Shown: positions 34,937-44,503, counted from the stretch's first letter. The stretch is DNA of 64,000 nt from Bombiscardovia nodaiensis (GCA_033127725.1 AP026798.1:992001-1056000), one strand, 5' to 3'. Made by a program: numbers and translations. Notes: a model not told the origin generated them from the sequence alone.

Positions 34937-37834
34937 ATGAGCGAGTCGAGTAGTCACATTAATTCCAAAGGCCCCCTGCTGATTGTAGATGGGCATTCGC
35001 TCGCTTTCCGAGCCTATTACGCCCTGCCGGTTGATTCTTTCACTACCTCCGAGGGTCAGCCAACCAACGCTATCTGGGGTTTTGCTCAGATGCTCTCGGA
35101 GGTTATCGAGGCGGAGCACCCCACGCATATGGGCGTCGCCTTTGATATGGCTGGAGGCACCTTCCGCTCGAAGATGCTTCCCCAGTACAAGGGCACGCGA
35201 GATGCTGCGCCCGAAGAACTCATCAGTCAGCTTCCTTTAATTCAACAGTTCTTAACTACTCTCGGTGTGACCTACATTGAGAAGCAGGGCTTTGAGGGCG
35301 ACGATATTATTGGTACGCTGGCCACGCAAGGCGAGCAAGCTGGCTACCGCACTCTGGTGCTCTCCGGTGACCGCGACGCCTTCCAGCTGGCTGACGACAA
35401 CATTACCGTGCTTTTCCCTGGTTACCACTTCCGCCAGTTAAAGCGGATGACACCGGAAACTATCGAGGAAAAATACCATGTAGGGCCGCAGACATACCCG
35501 GATTTGGCTGCTATGCGTGGTGAGCAGGCGGACAACATTCCCGGCGTGCCCGGTGTGGGCGATGCCTTCGCAGCCCGGTGGTTGAACGAGTACGGCTCTC
35601 TGGACGGAATTATCGCACACGCCGACGAGCTTAAAGGCAAGAAGGGGCAAGCCTTCAGAGACAATATTGACCAGGTTAGGCTCAACCGAAAGGTCAATGC
35701 CTTGGTCCGTGATTTGGACCTGGGCGTGGAGGTCGACGACCTGACCTTTGGCCACATTCATTTGGATCAGGTGAACGCTCTCTTTGACAAGCTTGAGTTT
35801 GGATCCCACACCCGCAACAAGATGCTTAAGGGCTTCAAATGCGTTGAAGATTTCGATGATCCAGCTCTGCCCACTGAGCCAACAATTACGCAGAGCCTGG
35901 ACTTGACTGACCCCGAGCGCGACGAGTGCCATGATGTCCAGTCATTGAACGCATGGTGCCAGCAGCACCTGCCTTCCTCCGAGGATTCGCAAGCTATCGC
36001 CAAGGACATGCCCGATGCCGAGCCAGTCATCGAAGCAGCAGGGGATGGGGTTAAGGCTGCTCAGGAACAAGTCGTCTCTTGCCCAAATTTAAGCGGTAAA
36101 GCCTGGTACTTATACGCTGAAGGCCTGCCGAAGCCGGGAGATGCAAAACTCGAGACGCTCGTGATATTGGCTTCAGACGGGCACGCCATTGAGTTGAGAG
36201 ACAATGAGCTGGACGAGCCTACGACTCAGGCTCTGCAGGCCATAATCGACCAGCGCATCGGCTCCTGCGTAGTCTACGGTTACAAGGAGCACATGCACAT
36301 GCTCCAAGTGGCGGGACTGCACTTGCCCATGCCGCTCTTTGACGTTAAATTGGCTCAGTACCTGGTGGAGCCAGATTTTCACGCGGCGAACTTAGATGAA
36401 GCGTTCGCGCATGCCATGCAAGTGACCCTGGACGAAAAGCCAGAAGTTGAGCAAGGTTCTCTCGATTTTGATGATAGAGGCGATGAGCGAGATGAAGGTC
36501 CTTCCAAGGACGAGATGCCTATGCGCCGGGCCCTGTACGTGAAGATCCTGGCGAGCGAGGTTCAGCCGTTGATCGAGGCCCGCCGCCAGTTCAACCTTCT
36601 ACGGATCATCGAAATGCCTACTTCTACGGTTTTGAACGACATGGAGCAGCAGGGTGCCAAGGTTGACATGCAACGGCTCAAGGAGATGGGCGATGCCTTC
36701 GCCGCGGAAGCTCAGGACGCGCAGAACATAGCCTGGGATCGGGCCGGGGCGCAAGTGAACTTGCAGAGTCCCAAGCAGCTGCAAAAGGTGCTCTTCGAAG
36801 ATATGGGGTTGAAGCCGACTAAACGTACCAAGAACGGTTCTTACTCAACTAATGCGGCTGCCCTGCAAAAGCTGTACGTCACTTCCGTAGACAACGAGCG
36901 GGCTAACGATTTTCTCGGGGCGCTCTTGCGTCACCGGGAGACCAACAAGCTCAAACAAATCGTCAACTCGCTGATGGAAGCAGTGAACTTGAACGATGGC
37001 AGGATTCATACTACCTTCGAGCAGACCGTGGCGGCTACTGGGCGCTTGAGCTCAGTGGATCCTAACTTGCAGAACATTCCCAACAAGAATGCGGCCGGCC
37101 GAGAGATTCGCTCGGCCTTCATTCCGGGAGAGGGCTTTGAATCGCTGTTGAGCTGCGATTACTCTCAGGTTGAGCTGCGCATTATGGCTGATCTGTCGGG
37201 GGATGAGGCCTTGATTGACGCCTTTAAGTCAGGAGCTGATTTCCACCGGTATGTGGCCTCGATGGTCTATCAGATTCCTGTCGACGACGTTTCCTCCGAC
37301 CAGCGCTCTCATGTGAAAGCCATGAGCTACGGCTTGGCTTACGGCTTGTCTACGTACGGCTTGGCTCAGCAGCTGAATGTGAGTCCGGCTGAGGCCGATG
37401 TTTTGCGCTCCCAGTATTTTGCCACCTTCGGCAAGGTGCATGATTACCTGGAGTCGCTCGTGGCTGATGCGCGGGTCAAGGGCTATACGGAGACAATCTT
37501 CGGACGTCGGCGATATTTCCCTGGCCTCAACTCAAAGCGGCGTGTTACCCGTGAGGCGGCCGAACGTGCGGCCCTCAATGCGCCCATCCAAGGTTCTGCT
37601 GCAGATATTATGAAGATAGCCATGATTAAGGCCCAACACGCTTTGCGTCAGGCAGACTGCCAGAGCCGGATTATCTTGCAGATTCACGACGAATTGGTGC
37701 TGGAAATCGCTCCGGGCGAGGCCGAGCAGGTGACGCAGATTATTACTGACGCCATGGAGCACGCCGTACAGCTGGCGGTTCCCCTGGATGTTTCGATTGG
37801 CAGCGGGTCCGATTGGCAGCAGGCGGCCCACTGA
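34937..37834 (+). CDS. polA: DNA polymerase I
   Basis: A 965-residue PolA. The N-terminal 5'-3' exonuclease includes LLIVDGHSLAFRAYYALP, GFEGDDIIGTLA and LSGDRDAFQL. The middle 3'-5' exonuclease-like domain lacks a clear DxE motif and so looks catalytically dead, as in many actinobacteria. The polymerase domain has motif A LLSCDYSQVELRIMADLSG, motif B SHVKAMSYGLAYGLSTYGLAQQL (split: RSHVKAMSYGLAYG) and motif C IILQIHDELVLE. It removes Okazaki primers and fills repair gaps. It follows pdtaR closely. Confidence 0.96.
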   Translation: MSESSSHINSKGPLLIVDGHSLAFRAYYALPVDSFTTSEGQPTNAIWGFAQMLSEVIEAEHPTHMGVAFDMAGGTFRSKMLPQYKGTRDAAPEELISQLPLIQQFLTTLGVTYIEKQGFEGDDIIGTLATQGEQAGYRTLVLSGDRDAFQLADDNITVLFPGYHFRQLKRMTPETIEEKYHVGPQTYPDLAAMRGEQADNIPGVPGVGDAFAARWLNEYGSLDGIIAHADELKGKKGQAFRDNIDQVRLNRKVNALVRDLDLGVEVDDLTFGHIHLDQVNALFDKLEFGSHTRNKMLKGFKCVEDFDDPALPTEPTITQSLDLTDPERDECHDVQSLNAWCQQHLPSSEDSQAIAKDMPDAEPVIEAAGDGVKAAQEQVVSCPNLSGKAWYLYAEGLPKPGDAKLETLVILASDGHAIELRDNELDEPTTQALQAIIDQRIGSCVVYGYKEHMHMLQVAGLHLPMPLFDVKLAQYLVEPDFHAANLDEAFAHAMQVTLDEKPEVEQGSLDFDDRGDERDEGPSKDEMPMRRALYVKILASEVQPLIEARRQFNLLRIIEMPTSTVLNDMEQQGAKVDMQRLKEMGDAFAAEAQDAQNIAWDRAGAQVNLQSPKQLQKVLFEDMGLKPTKRTKNGSYSTNAAALQKLYVTSVDNERANDFLGALLRHRETNKLKQIVNSLMEAVNLNDGRIHTTFEQTVAATGRLSSVDPNLQNIPNKNAAGREIRSAFIPGEGFESLLSCDYSQVELRIMADLSGDEALIDAFKSGADFHRYVASMVYQIPVDDVSSDQRSHVKAMSYGLAYGLSTYGLAQQLNVSPAEADVLRSQYFATFGKVHDYLESLVADARVKGYTETIFGRRRYFPGLNSKRRVTREAAERAALNAPIQGSAADIMKIAMIKAQHALRQADCQSRIILQIHDELVLEIAPGEAEQVTQIITDAMEHAVQLAVPLDVSIGSGSDWQQAAH

Positions 37835-37948
37835 GCGGTAGGCGCGCCCGCTGCGCCAGCCGCCCGCCAGTTCGCTCAATGCCCTGAATCACGCTAAGCT
37901 GAAAGAGTAAACATACCGCGCAGGGCGGTGGCAGAGGGGGTTATAGGC

Positions 37949-38878
37949 ATGGTTATAAACACGGGCACGAAAGCAACCGGTGCGAGTTTAGACCGCGTCG
38001 TCAAGGTGCTGGAGCGGCTCTATCCGCTTTCCTACGCTGAAGACTGGGATCACCCAGGGCTCATCGTTGGCGATCCAAGATGGCCCGTCAGCCGCATCTA
38101 CGCAGCTGTAGATCCTACCCCGCAGATTGTCGATGAAGCCCTAGGGGCCGGTGCCCAGCTTCTTGTCTGCCATCATCCGCTCTTCTTTCACTCCGTGCAC
38201 GAAGTGTCGGGTCTGGGTTTCCGGGGAGCTATCGTCAACCGGCTGATTGAGGCTCACTGCGGACTGTGGGTGGGGCACACGAATGCGGACGCTGCCGTTC
38301 GAGGCGTGGCTCAGGCTGCAGCCGATGCGATGGGCTTGCTTGACCAGCGCCCCCTTGAACCTATCCAGGCGGACGAGCGAGATTGGAGCGCCCAGTCTGG
38401 CGAGAATCTCTCCGTCGGCTTGGGACGGGTTGGTAGGTTGGAGCAGCCTATGCGTTTTCAAGATTTCGCTAGCCGGGTAGCTGCCCTCCTGCCCAGCACG
38501 CAACTTGGCGTTCAAGCGGCAGGAGACCCAGACACCCTGGTGCAGAAGGTGGCGGTGCTGCCTGGTTCTGGCGATTCCATGTTTGACCAGGTTCGGGCTA
38601 GCGGTGTCGACGTCTACGTAACCAGCGACCTGCGCCATCATCCGGCCACTGATGCCTACCAGCAAGCGCTCTATGAGGCGCAATTGCGGGCTCAACCAGG
38701 CAACGATAGCCAAGTGCGCCCCCTGCTAGTGAATACGCCGCACTCCGCTATCGAAAGCCTCTGGTTCTCTTACGCCCGTCAAGACATTCCAGCAGCCCTC
38801 AAGGAGGCTACCGGCCTCAGTGTGAACCTGCAAGTAACCACTCATGCTACTGACCCCTGGACCTTCGTCTTCCGCTAG
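37949..38878 (+). CDS. Nif3-like dinuclear metal centre protein
   Basis: A 309-residue NIF3/YbgI/YqfO-family protein, which forms hexamers with a dinuclear metal site; its reaction is not known (GTP cyclohydrolase I type 2 is a common but weakly supported label). Family motifs: YAEDWDHPGLIVGD, ICHHPLFF-like LLVCHHPLFFHSVHEV, WVGHTNADAAVRGVA, and the late YVTSDLRHHPATDA and VNTPHSAIE with conserved histidines. ATG 37949 has AGGGGG upstream; upstream in-frame codons lack homology. It is followed 50 bp later by a Nudix gene. Confidence 0.87.
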   Translation: MVINTGTKATGASLDRVVKVLERLYPLSYAEDWDHPGLIVGDPRWPVSRIYAAVDPTPQIVDEALGAGAQLLVCHHPLFFHSVHEVSGLGFRGAIVNRLIEAHCGLWVGHTNADAAVRGVAQAAADAMGLLDQRPLEPIQADERDWSAQSGENLSVGLGRVGRLEQPMRFQDFASRVAALLPSTQLGVQAAGDPDTLVQKVAVLPGSGDSMFDQVRASGVDVYVTSDLRHHPATDAYQQALYEAQLRAQPGNDSQVRPLLVNTPHSAIESLWFSYARQDIPAALKEATGLSVNLQVTTHATDPWTFVFR

Positions 38879-38928
38879 GGTCGAGCAGGGGCTGTATTCA
38901 TAGAGATACGAGACTTTTGGAGGCTGTC

Positions 38929-39564
38929 GTGAGCGAGGAGCAGCATAAGAGCAAGCAGAGCTTGGAGGAGCGTTTCCAGGCGAGCGAAGACCAGGTGGAC
39001 ATGAGTCGTCCAGCCGTCCTCTTAAGCAACCGGACCGTATATAAGGGTGCCATTTTCAGCGTAGAAGACCGGCAGATTGGCTTAGCTAAGCGCGAAGGCG
39101 GCTACATCGGTATCCGCCGTCAAATGGTCCACCACGCGCCCTGCGTCACTATGCTGGTGCATGACGCGGCCAAGGACCAGTATCTGCTGGAGCGGGAGTA
39201 TCGGGTGGGGTTCGGCGGCTATACCTATGGGCTGCCGGCTGGTTTTATCGACCCGGGGGAGGAGCCCGAGATTGCGGCCCTGCGCGAGTTGCGCGAAGAG
39301 ACAGGGATTGTGCCGCAGAGCCCAGCGGACTGCCAGATAGAGCTGGTGGCTGACTGCTACTCCTCTGAGGGGATGAGCGATGAGCTCGTCCATGTGTATA
39401 TTGTTCACCTGCAGGCCTGGAAGCGGCAGCAGACGCAGTTTGACCCCGACGAGCATGTCCAATCGGCCTGGGTGACCTGGGCTGAACTCCGCAGTTTACA
39501 TATCAGCGCATCCAATTGCATAGTGGCGATACAGGCTGAGGCCCTCCGCCGGTTGGGCGCCTAA
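38929..39564 (+). CDS. Nudix hydrolase, ADP-ribose pyrophosphatase type
   Basis: A 211-residue Nudix enzyme with a perfect box, GFIDPGEEPEIAALRELREETGI (G-x5-E-x7-REL-x-EE-x-G), preceded by YLLEREYRVGFGGYTYGLPAG, as in ADP-ribose and other nucleoside-diphosphate-sugar hydrolases. GTG 38929 is chosen because GGAGG ends 5 nt upstream. Unlike the Nudix protein at 33399 all catalytic residues are present. Confidence 0.9.
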   Translation: MSEEQHKSKQSLEERFQASEDQVDMSRPAVLLSNRTVYKGAIFSVEDRQIGLAKREGGYIGIRRQMVHHAPCVTMLVHDAAKDQYLLEREYRVGFGGYTYGLPAGFIDPGEEPEIAALRELREETGIVPQSPADCQIELVADCYSSEGMSDELVHVYIVHLQAWKRQQTQFDPDEHVQSAWVTWAELRSLHISASNCIVAIQAEALRRLGA

Positions 39565-39786
39565 GTCCTTAAGAAACCACCGACAGAACTACCGACAGCG
39601 CGTCTTCTTGGCTGTCAGTAGGTGCTTGATGTGCCTGATGTCTGCTCGGCTGTGGCGAGGTGCCGAACGATCAGCGCGCGCTCAGTTGTGCCCAGATATG
39701 AGACAGCGTTTGCGCCCGGAGGAGACCTGGTTTATGCTTAGCCACACAGCACATGCCCAGGAGAGTGCCGGGCCGATTGGGGAGCG

Positions 39787-41211
39787 ATGAGACCAGAAGA
39801 GACCAGCGTGGTTATGCGCCCGGCTTGGAAGCGCAATGTCTCCTTGCTCATCGTGGGCCAGTTTGTATCGATTTTCGGCTCCAGCCTGGTGCAGTACGCC
39901 ATCACCTGGGACCTAGCCCTGCGCACGAATTCTGGGCTGGTGGCCATGCTGGGGTTCATCTGCGCCAACCTGCCGCAAGCGGTCATGTCGGTCTTCGGCG
40001 GCGGTCTCGCCGATCGTTACTCCAAGCGCCTCCTTATCAATGCGCCGGATGCGTTCACTGCCGTGCTCTCCCTGGGGCTGGCTCTGGCCTATATCAGGGG
40101 AGTGGCGTCAGTGTGGCTGGTCTGCCTGGTCTTGTGCGCTCGCTCGCTGGCGGCGGGAATTCAGTCACCGGCTATCGACTCCTACCTGCCCGAGCTGACC
40201 CCTAAAACGCGGCTTATGAAGGTGAATTCTTTCAACGGCACCCTTCAGGCGGCGATTGCGATTCTGGCTCCGGCCTTGAGTGCTGGTCTGATTGCGGCCC
40301 TCCACATGCAGGCGGTGCTCATGGTCGACGCGGTGACTGCGGTCATTGGCATTACTATGCTCCTGCTAATTCGTCAGCCTCAGGTTGAGAGCCTTCCCGC
40401 GGCGGGAGATGAGCTGGCAGTGAGTGGTGGCATCCAGGCGGGCGAACATGGTCAGCAGGGGAAGGAAGGCCAGCAAGTCCAACAAGACGAACAAGACCAG
40501 GACCGGACGGAAGGGCACCATCGGCAGCGCGGGCAGGCCCGTCAGGCCAAGCCCTCAGCCTGGTCGGGAATTGCTCAGGGGCTAGCCTATTGCCGCCAGC
40601 ATCGGGCGGTGGGTATGGTGCTGGTCGCCTATGCTCTGTGCTTCATGCTCACCGTGGCTCCAGGCGGTCTCAATGCTCTATTTGTAGGCCGTAACTTCAG
40701 CTCAGGTCCCCTGGAAGTCCTAGGGCTCCACCTGACAACCTCCACCGACAAGTTGGGCTTTATCGAACTTATCTACGGCCTGGGAGCCGTCGTGGGTGGC
40801 CTCATCATGACGGTCTGGGGCGGATTCGCTCATCGCTTGCGTTCCATGGGCCTGGCCATGTTCTGCCTAGCCCTAGCCGACATCGCCATGGCCTGCTCGG
40901 CGCCCGCTTTCACCGGCTCCTTCTGGCTCTTTGCGCTGGCCTACGCTTCGACCGGTTTCGTCTCGCCCCTGCTCTTGGCCCCGGCCTCCACCCTCATTCA
41001 AGAGCAAGTAGCTCCGGGCATGATGGGACGAATCTTCGGCCTCCTCAATGCAGTACGCACCCTAGCTCTGCCCCTGGGGCTGGCCATCGCGGGCCCCTTA
41101 TCCGACGTCTTCCCCATAGCTGCGGTCTACCTCGCCGGCGGTCTTATCTCCCTCCCCATCAGCCTGTGGGTCATGGGCTCGCGCACTGAGCAAACAAGGG
41201 TGGCTATTTGA
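39787..41211 (+). CDS. MFS transporter with Gln-rich central loop
   Basis: A 474-residue major-facilitator protein with about twelve hydrophobic helices. N-half: VSLLIVGQFVSIFGSSLVQYAITW and GGLADRYSKRLL (motif A-like loop 2-3). Between helices 6 and 7 lies a ~65-residue hydrophilic, low-complexity loop (GQQGKEGQQVQQDEQDQD). The C-half ends in FPIAAVYLAGGLISLPISLWV. It looks like a drug/macrolide-exporter subgroup, but the substrate cannot be read. Start at 39787 has GGGGAG only 2 nt away; ATG 39817 is an alternative. Its stop is 3 bp from the end of the convergent MFS gene. Confidence 0.85.
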   Translation: MRPEETSVVMRPAWKRNVSLLIVGQFVSIFGSSLVQYAITWDLALRTNSGLVAMLGFICANLPQAVMSVFGGGLADRYSKRLLINAPDAFTAVLSLGLALAYIRGVASVWLVCLVLCARSLAAGIQSPAIDSYLPELTPKTRLMKVNSFNGTLQAAIAILAPALSAGLIAALHMQAVLMVDAVTAVIGITMLLLIRQPQVESLPAAGDELAVSGGIQAGEHGQQGKEGQQVQQDEQDQDRTEGHHRQRGQARQAKPSAWSGIAQGLAYCRQHRAVGMVLVAYALCFMLTVAPGGLNALFVGRNFSSGPLEVLGLHLTTSTDKLGFIELIYGLGAVVGGLIMTVWGGFAHRLRSMGLAMFCLALADIAMACSAPAFTGSFWLFALAYASTGFVSPLLLAPASTLIQEQVAPGMMGRIFGLLNAVRTLALPLGLAIAGPLSDVFPIAAVYLAGGLISLPISLWVMGSRTEQTRVAI

Positions 41212-41214
41212 GTG

Positions 41215-42408
41215 CTACTTCTGGCTCTTTTGGCTCTCCTGGCTCGTTGTCCTGAAAACGCCCGTTTGCGCGTAGAGGGCGATTGCCAGCAGAATCAATA
41301 TCGCTGCAAAGTAGCCAATGCCGGTGTATCCCGAGAAGTGGTTGATGAGTAGACCTCCCGCAATGCCTGCCAAGGTTTCGCCCAGGTACATAGCCGCATT
41401 GGAGAGGGAAGAGATGGTGGAGCGGGCCTGGCTCACGCTCTCTTGCAGGGTGGTCATGAAGAGGGGAAAGATGAAGCCGTTGACTAAGTAGATGATGGTC
41501 AGGAGGACTTCGGCCAACCAAAAGGTGTCAGAAAATGACACCATTATATACAGGACTACCAAGGTCAGGAGCTCGACCAAAAAGCTGCGACCTTGGCCGA
41601 AGGCCGACACGACCCGCGAGCCAAGGAGAGAGCCAAGCAGGTTGCCGGCACCGATGGCAATCATGGCGGTGCCGACTCCCGAAAGGCTTAAGCCAAAACT
41701 GCCGGTGAACCAAGTGGAGATGAAGGTAGTAGCAGTAAAGGAGCCAGTCTGGAAGATGAAATAGGCGAAGAGGCGGCTCAGGGCTGTTTTGTTGCTCAAG
41801 ATTTGCGCGTAGGTTTTGATGAAGGAGAGATGCTCGCCGTGGATTCTTGTGGCTGGCATAGCTGGAAGAATGAGGGTTATGGCGGTCATGAGCGCGAGTG
41901 CTGCGGCCGCGATCACGAAGAAGGGGATACGCCAGGAGACGACAGCCAGGTAGGATCCGATGGGGATGCCGACGAGCTGGGAGACGGACAGGCCTGCGGT
42001 GGCGTAGCCCATGACGCGCACGATCTGAGGCTTTTCAACGATGACGGGGATGGTCGCCCACACTTGGGGCGTGACAAACGATGCGCTGACTCCGGCGAGG
42101 AAGCGGAAGAGGAGCATAAGCTGGAAGTTGGAGGCGAAGCCACACAGGGCCGTTGAGCAGGCGAAGGCGGCGAGTCCCCAGAGCATGACCTTCTTGCGGT
42201 CGCGGTCGTCTGAGATGGGGCCGGAGACGAAGGCGAAAATGACGTAACCGATGGCGTAGGCGGAAACGAGCCAGCCTGAGATTGAGGTCGGTGTGCCGTA
42301 GAGAGCGCTCAGGGTTGGGAGGAGGGGAGAGATGAGAAAGGTGTCAGTTCCGATCAAGAACATGGTGAGGAAAAAGGTGAGTGAGTAGCGGTACACAACG
42401 GTCTCCAT
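41215..42408 (-). CDS. MFS transporter (sugar/drug efflux type)
   Basis: A 397-residue twelve-helix MFS protein. Loop 2-3 carries the motif-A-like GPISDDRDRKKVMLWGL, preceded by YSLTFFLTMFLIGTDTFLISPLLPTL; another segment reads FRFLAGVSASFVTPQVWA. It resembles the arabinose-efflux/AraJ group. ATG 42408 is used; a TTG at 42426 is less likely. No Shine-Dalgarno sequence is seen before it. An ArsR-family gene lies upstream on the same strand, 278 bp away, and may control it. Confidence 0.86.
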   Translation of the reverse strand: METVVYRYSLTFFLTMFLIGTDTFLISPLLPTLSALYGTPTSISGWLVSAYAIGYVIFAFVSGPISDDRDRKKVMLWGLAAFACSTALCGFASNFQLMLLFRFLAGVSASFVTPQVWATIPVIVEKPQIVRVMGYATAGLSVSQLVGIPIGSYLAVVSWRIPFFVIAAAALALMTAITLILPAMPATRIHGEHLSFIKTYAQILSNKTALSRLFAYFIFQTGSFTATTFISTWFTGSFGLSLSGVGTAMIAIGAGNLLGSLLGSRVVSAFGQGRSFLVELLTLVVLYIMVSFSDTFWLAEVLLTIIYLVNGFIFPLFMTTLQESVSQARSTISSLSNAAMYLGETLAGIAGGLLINHFSGYTGIGYFAAILILLAIALYAQTGVFRTTSQESQKSQK

Positions 42409-42529
42409 TCGATAATTCGACAACAATCAAACAAACAAGTATTAACCTACAGCTGCTGAAGCTTACAGGTTGCTAATTCTGCTACGGGTGAATGGTAATG
42501 AGCTTCACACGGTGGTGTGCAGAGCGAGC

Positions 42530-42661
42530 CGCTTTGCGTGGAAGCAGTACGTTTCGGCTTTACAAAAGCGAGTGAGAGCGCTGAAAGACTGTTGCTGCAG
42601 TGGCGAGCGAAGTGCTGCTTTCCTTGGTGGGACCGGCGGTGGTCCCAGGAGCATAGATATG
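42530..42661 (+). promoter_or_regulatory. T-box-like structured leader, no intact downstream gene
   Basis: On the + strand GGAAGCAG (42539-42546) can pair with CTGCTTTCC (42615-42623), enclosing AGTACG and GCTGAAAG, sequences reminiscent of T-box Stem I. Immediately after comes GGTGGGACCG, close to the T-box core GGTGGNACCG. TGGGACC can pair with GGTCCCA (42641-42647), or CCTTGG with CCCAGG, as mutually exclusive helices. An AGGAG and ATG (42659) follow, opening only a 26-codon frame that overlaps the arsR 3' end antisense. A relic or decoy is as likely as a working riboswitch. Confidence 0.3.
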
Positions 42662-42686
42662 CGTTGCCTGCTAGGTATTCAGAGAA

Positions 42687-42977
42687 TTAGAGTGTATCGA
42701 GAAAATGCGGCATGTAGGCTTCGAACACGTCTTCATTGAGCGAAACGAATTTGTTCTGCCCCTCTTTACGGGTGCTGGTGAGCCCGGCCTCCCGTAAGAT
42801 GCGAAAATGGTAAGAAACTGTAGACTTGTTAAGCTTCAAATGCTCCCCAATCTGCCCACAGTTCATCTCCGTCCCCTGCTCATGCAACATTCGAACCATC
42901 ATCAACCGGCTCTCATCCCCAAGCGCCTTAAAAATAGCCACGCGCTTCTCGTCCATCTCACCCCGTCCAGTAGTCAT
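42687..42977 (-). CDS. ArsR-family (HTH_5) transcriptional regulator
   Basis: A 96-residue winged-helix repressor. The core reads FKALGDESRLMMVRMLHEQG, GQIGEHLKLNKSTVSYHFRILREAGL with the recognition helix, and the wing STRKEGQNKFVSL. The metal-binding ELCVCDL motif is replaced by EMNCGQI with a single Cys, so metal sensing is unlikely in the classical form. The start may be 42977 (MTTGRGEMDEK) or 42956 (MDEKRV), the latter preceded by GGGG. It probably regulates itself and the downstream MFS gene. Confidence 0.87.
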   Translation of the reverse strand: MTTGRGEMDEKRVAIFKALGDESRLMMVRMLHEQGTEMNCGQIGEHLKLNKSTVSYHFRILREAGLTSTRKEGQNKFVSLNEDVFEAYMPHFLDTL

Positions 42978-43007
42978 AAATCTATCGTACCGCTTGAGGC
43001 AGCACTT

Positions 43008-43021
43008 ACAATTATTATTGT
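43008..43021 (-). promoter_or_regulatory. Candidate ArsR-family operator
   Basis: ACAAT-TATT-ATTGT is a perfect 5-bp-arm inverted repeat 31 bp upstream of the ArsR-family start, in an AT-rich promoter region. Such sites often serve autoregulation in this family; no second copy was found before the MFS gene. Confidence 0.4.
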
Positions 43022-43077
43022 GAATAAACTTCTTTGAGCCCAATTCATCTAGGTAAACGGCTGTGCTATCGCATGGC

Positions 43078-43419
43078 TCAATTGCCCTGCATGTGAAGCA
43101 GATAGTATAAAGCCAGGTCGCTAAAGGCTATAAATGCATATATCAGTGTTGCCCGATTTCCATATATAGCCCAGTAAGCGCCAGTTGCAGCAGCAAATAC
43201 AATCAGCTCGAGTGCCAGCTTCCAGACACCGCGCAGGGGATGACTCGAATTCGGTGCGCCCCAAAGCGACCAAACTACCACGGCGACTGTGGCTAACAGT
43301 CCCCACAGCACTTTTCCAACGAGTTTAGGATCGACAAACACGCCGCCGAAAACTCCCAAAGCTGTTGCACACTCCACCAGAAACCGAATCCCTAATACAA
43401 TTTCCGGTAAGATTCCCAT
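43078..43419 (-). CDS. YrdB family (DUF2568) membrane protein
   Basis: A 113-residue protein with four hydrophobic helices: GIRFLVECATALGVFGGVF, VLWGLLATVAVVVWSLWGAP, LALELIVFAAATGAYW and TLIYAFIAFSDLALYYLL. The E in the first helix, the WGAP turn and the E in the third are typical of DUF2568/YrdB. Its function is unknown. GAAAGG lies upstream of ATG 43419. Confidence 0.82.
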   Translation of the reverse strand: MGILPEIVLGIRFLVECATALGVFGGVFVDPKLVGKVLWGLLATVAVVVWSLWGAPNSSHPLRGVWKLALELIVFAAATGAYWAIYGNRATLIYAFIAFSDLALYYLLHMQGN

Positions 43420-43510
43420 TTGAATAGGCCTTTCTTTCGATGGAGTTGTGCTTTACTGATATTTTTCAGAAGCGAGCAAAATCACTATCATAGTATTGAG
43501 ATTTTTAGTG

Positions 43511-44404
43511 CTACTCGCAGAGGAAGGACATAATTTCCTGAGCAATTTGTTCAGGTAGATAATCATGCAGGTAATGGGGTGCTTCAAAGTAGCGGATTTG
43601 CGCATTGCCCTGTTGGGCTTGGAAAGAGCGTTGTAGGTCTCGCCACTCGTCGCGTTTATAGCCGGTTCCCTTGCCGTTGGAAACCAGCAGTAGCATCTTG
43701 ACCGTAGGTATTGCGCACGATGCGACCTTAGCGGCATTGGACATAACCGTGTTGATTTCCCGTTGGATGTCAGGATCCATGTAATTCCTATAGAAGAACT
43801 CACGGTAGATCTGCTTATCTTTGCCTCGTAGCTGCCCGATTTTGATGGCGGGGGATTGGTCGGCAGTGAGCGCTGGCACTAGACGCGGTAGTCCCAGGCG
43901 GCATAAGCGCCCGAGCAAGGCGGTAACGAAGGCGGGAGGCACGAGATTGCGTGTTTTATATGCTAGGGGCGTGGCCATATCCAAGCCAACAATACCTGCC
44001 ACCTCATCCGGGTACTTCTGCGCCCACCGCAAGGCTTCCAAGCCCGACATAGAATGTGGCAGGAGCACATAGGGACCACTCAGGCCAGCCGCTTTGAGCG
44101 CGGCCCGGCTCTCAGTCAGCATGGTGTCCACGTCCCGAGAGTCCCGCGACCAGTCGCTCAACCCATACCCAGACTTCTCCACCACCACCAAGCAGAACCG
44201 TTCCTTCAGCTGCTCTATAAGCGCCATAAAATCATATACAGGAGCCGGTGTCCCACACCCCGAAAGCAGCACCAACTTAGGCGCCGAGCCTCCCGTGTTC
44301 CCAAACACTGCTACATTCAGCCGTTTATTTTCCACCTGCACCAGCCGAGAATGGCCCTTGTAGGACGTATTTTCCGCAGGTTTGCTCTCAAAATTTCGAC
44401 CCAT
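43511..44404 (-). CDS. Alpha/beta hydrolase
   Basis: A 297-residue alpha/beta-hydrolase-fold protein. It shows VLLSGCGTPAPVYDFMALIEQL (oxyanion-region strand), the nucleophile elbow LLPHSMSGLEAL (Ser in H-S-M-S-G), GIVGLDMATPL, and a late APHYLHDYLPEQIAQEI with the catalytic His. Substrate unknown. ATG 44404 is taken; upstream in-frame codons reach a TTG at 44479 without homology. No ribosome-binding site is obvious. It is parallel to the YrdB gene. Confidence 0.82.
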   Translation of the reverse strand: MGRNFESKPAENTSYKGHSRLVQVENKRLNVAVFGNTGGSAPKLVLLSGCGTPAPVYDFMALIEQLKERFCLVVVEKSGYGLSDWSRDSRDVDTMLTESRAALKAAGLSGPYVLLPHSMSGLEALRWAQKYPDEVAGIVGLDMATPLAYKTRNLVPPAFVTALLGRLCRLGLPRLVPALTADQSPAIKIGQLRGKDKQIYREFFYRNYMDPDIQREINTVMSNAAKVASCAIPTVKMLLLVSNGKGTGYKRDEWRDLQRSFQAQQGNAQIRYFEAPHYLHDYLPEQIAQEIMSFLCE

Positions 44405-44503
44405 TTTTACAAGTATAGAGTAGTTAATAGCTGCATAAGTTAGACAGGAAGGAATCAACCGCCTGCTAGATCCAAACAAAAATCACGGTCTTGCGCTTAT
44501 AAC

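Noticed and set aside
39608..39790. Sixty-residue open frame upstream of the first MFS gene
   Set aside because: No ribosome-binding site, odd composition and overlap with the MFS start; more likely leader DNA.
44054..44443. Open frame opposite the alpha/beta hydrolase gene
   Set aside because: It is antisense to a gene with a clear nucleophile elbow, and its translation is His/Arg-rich without structure.
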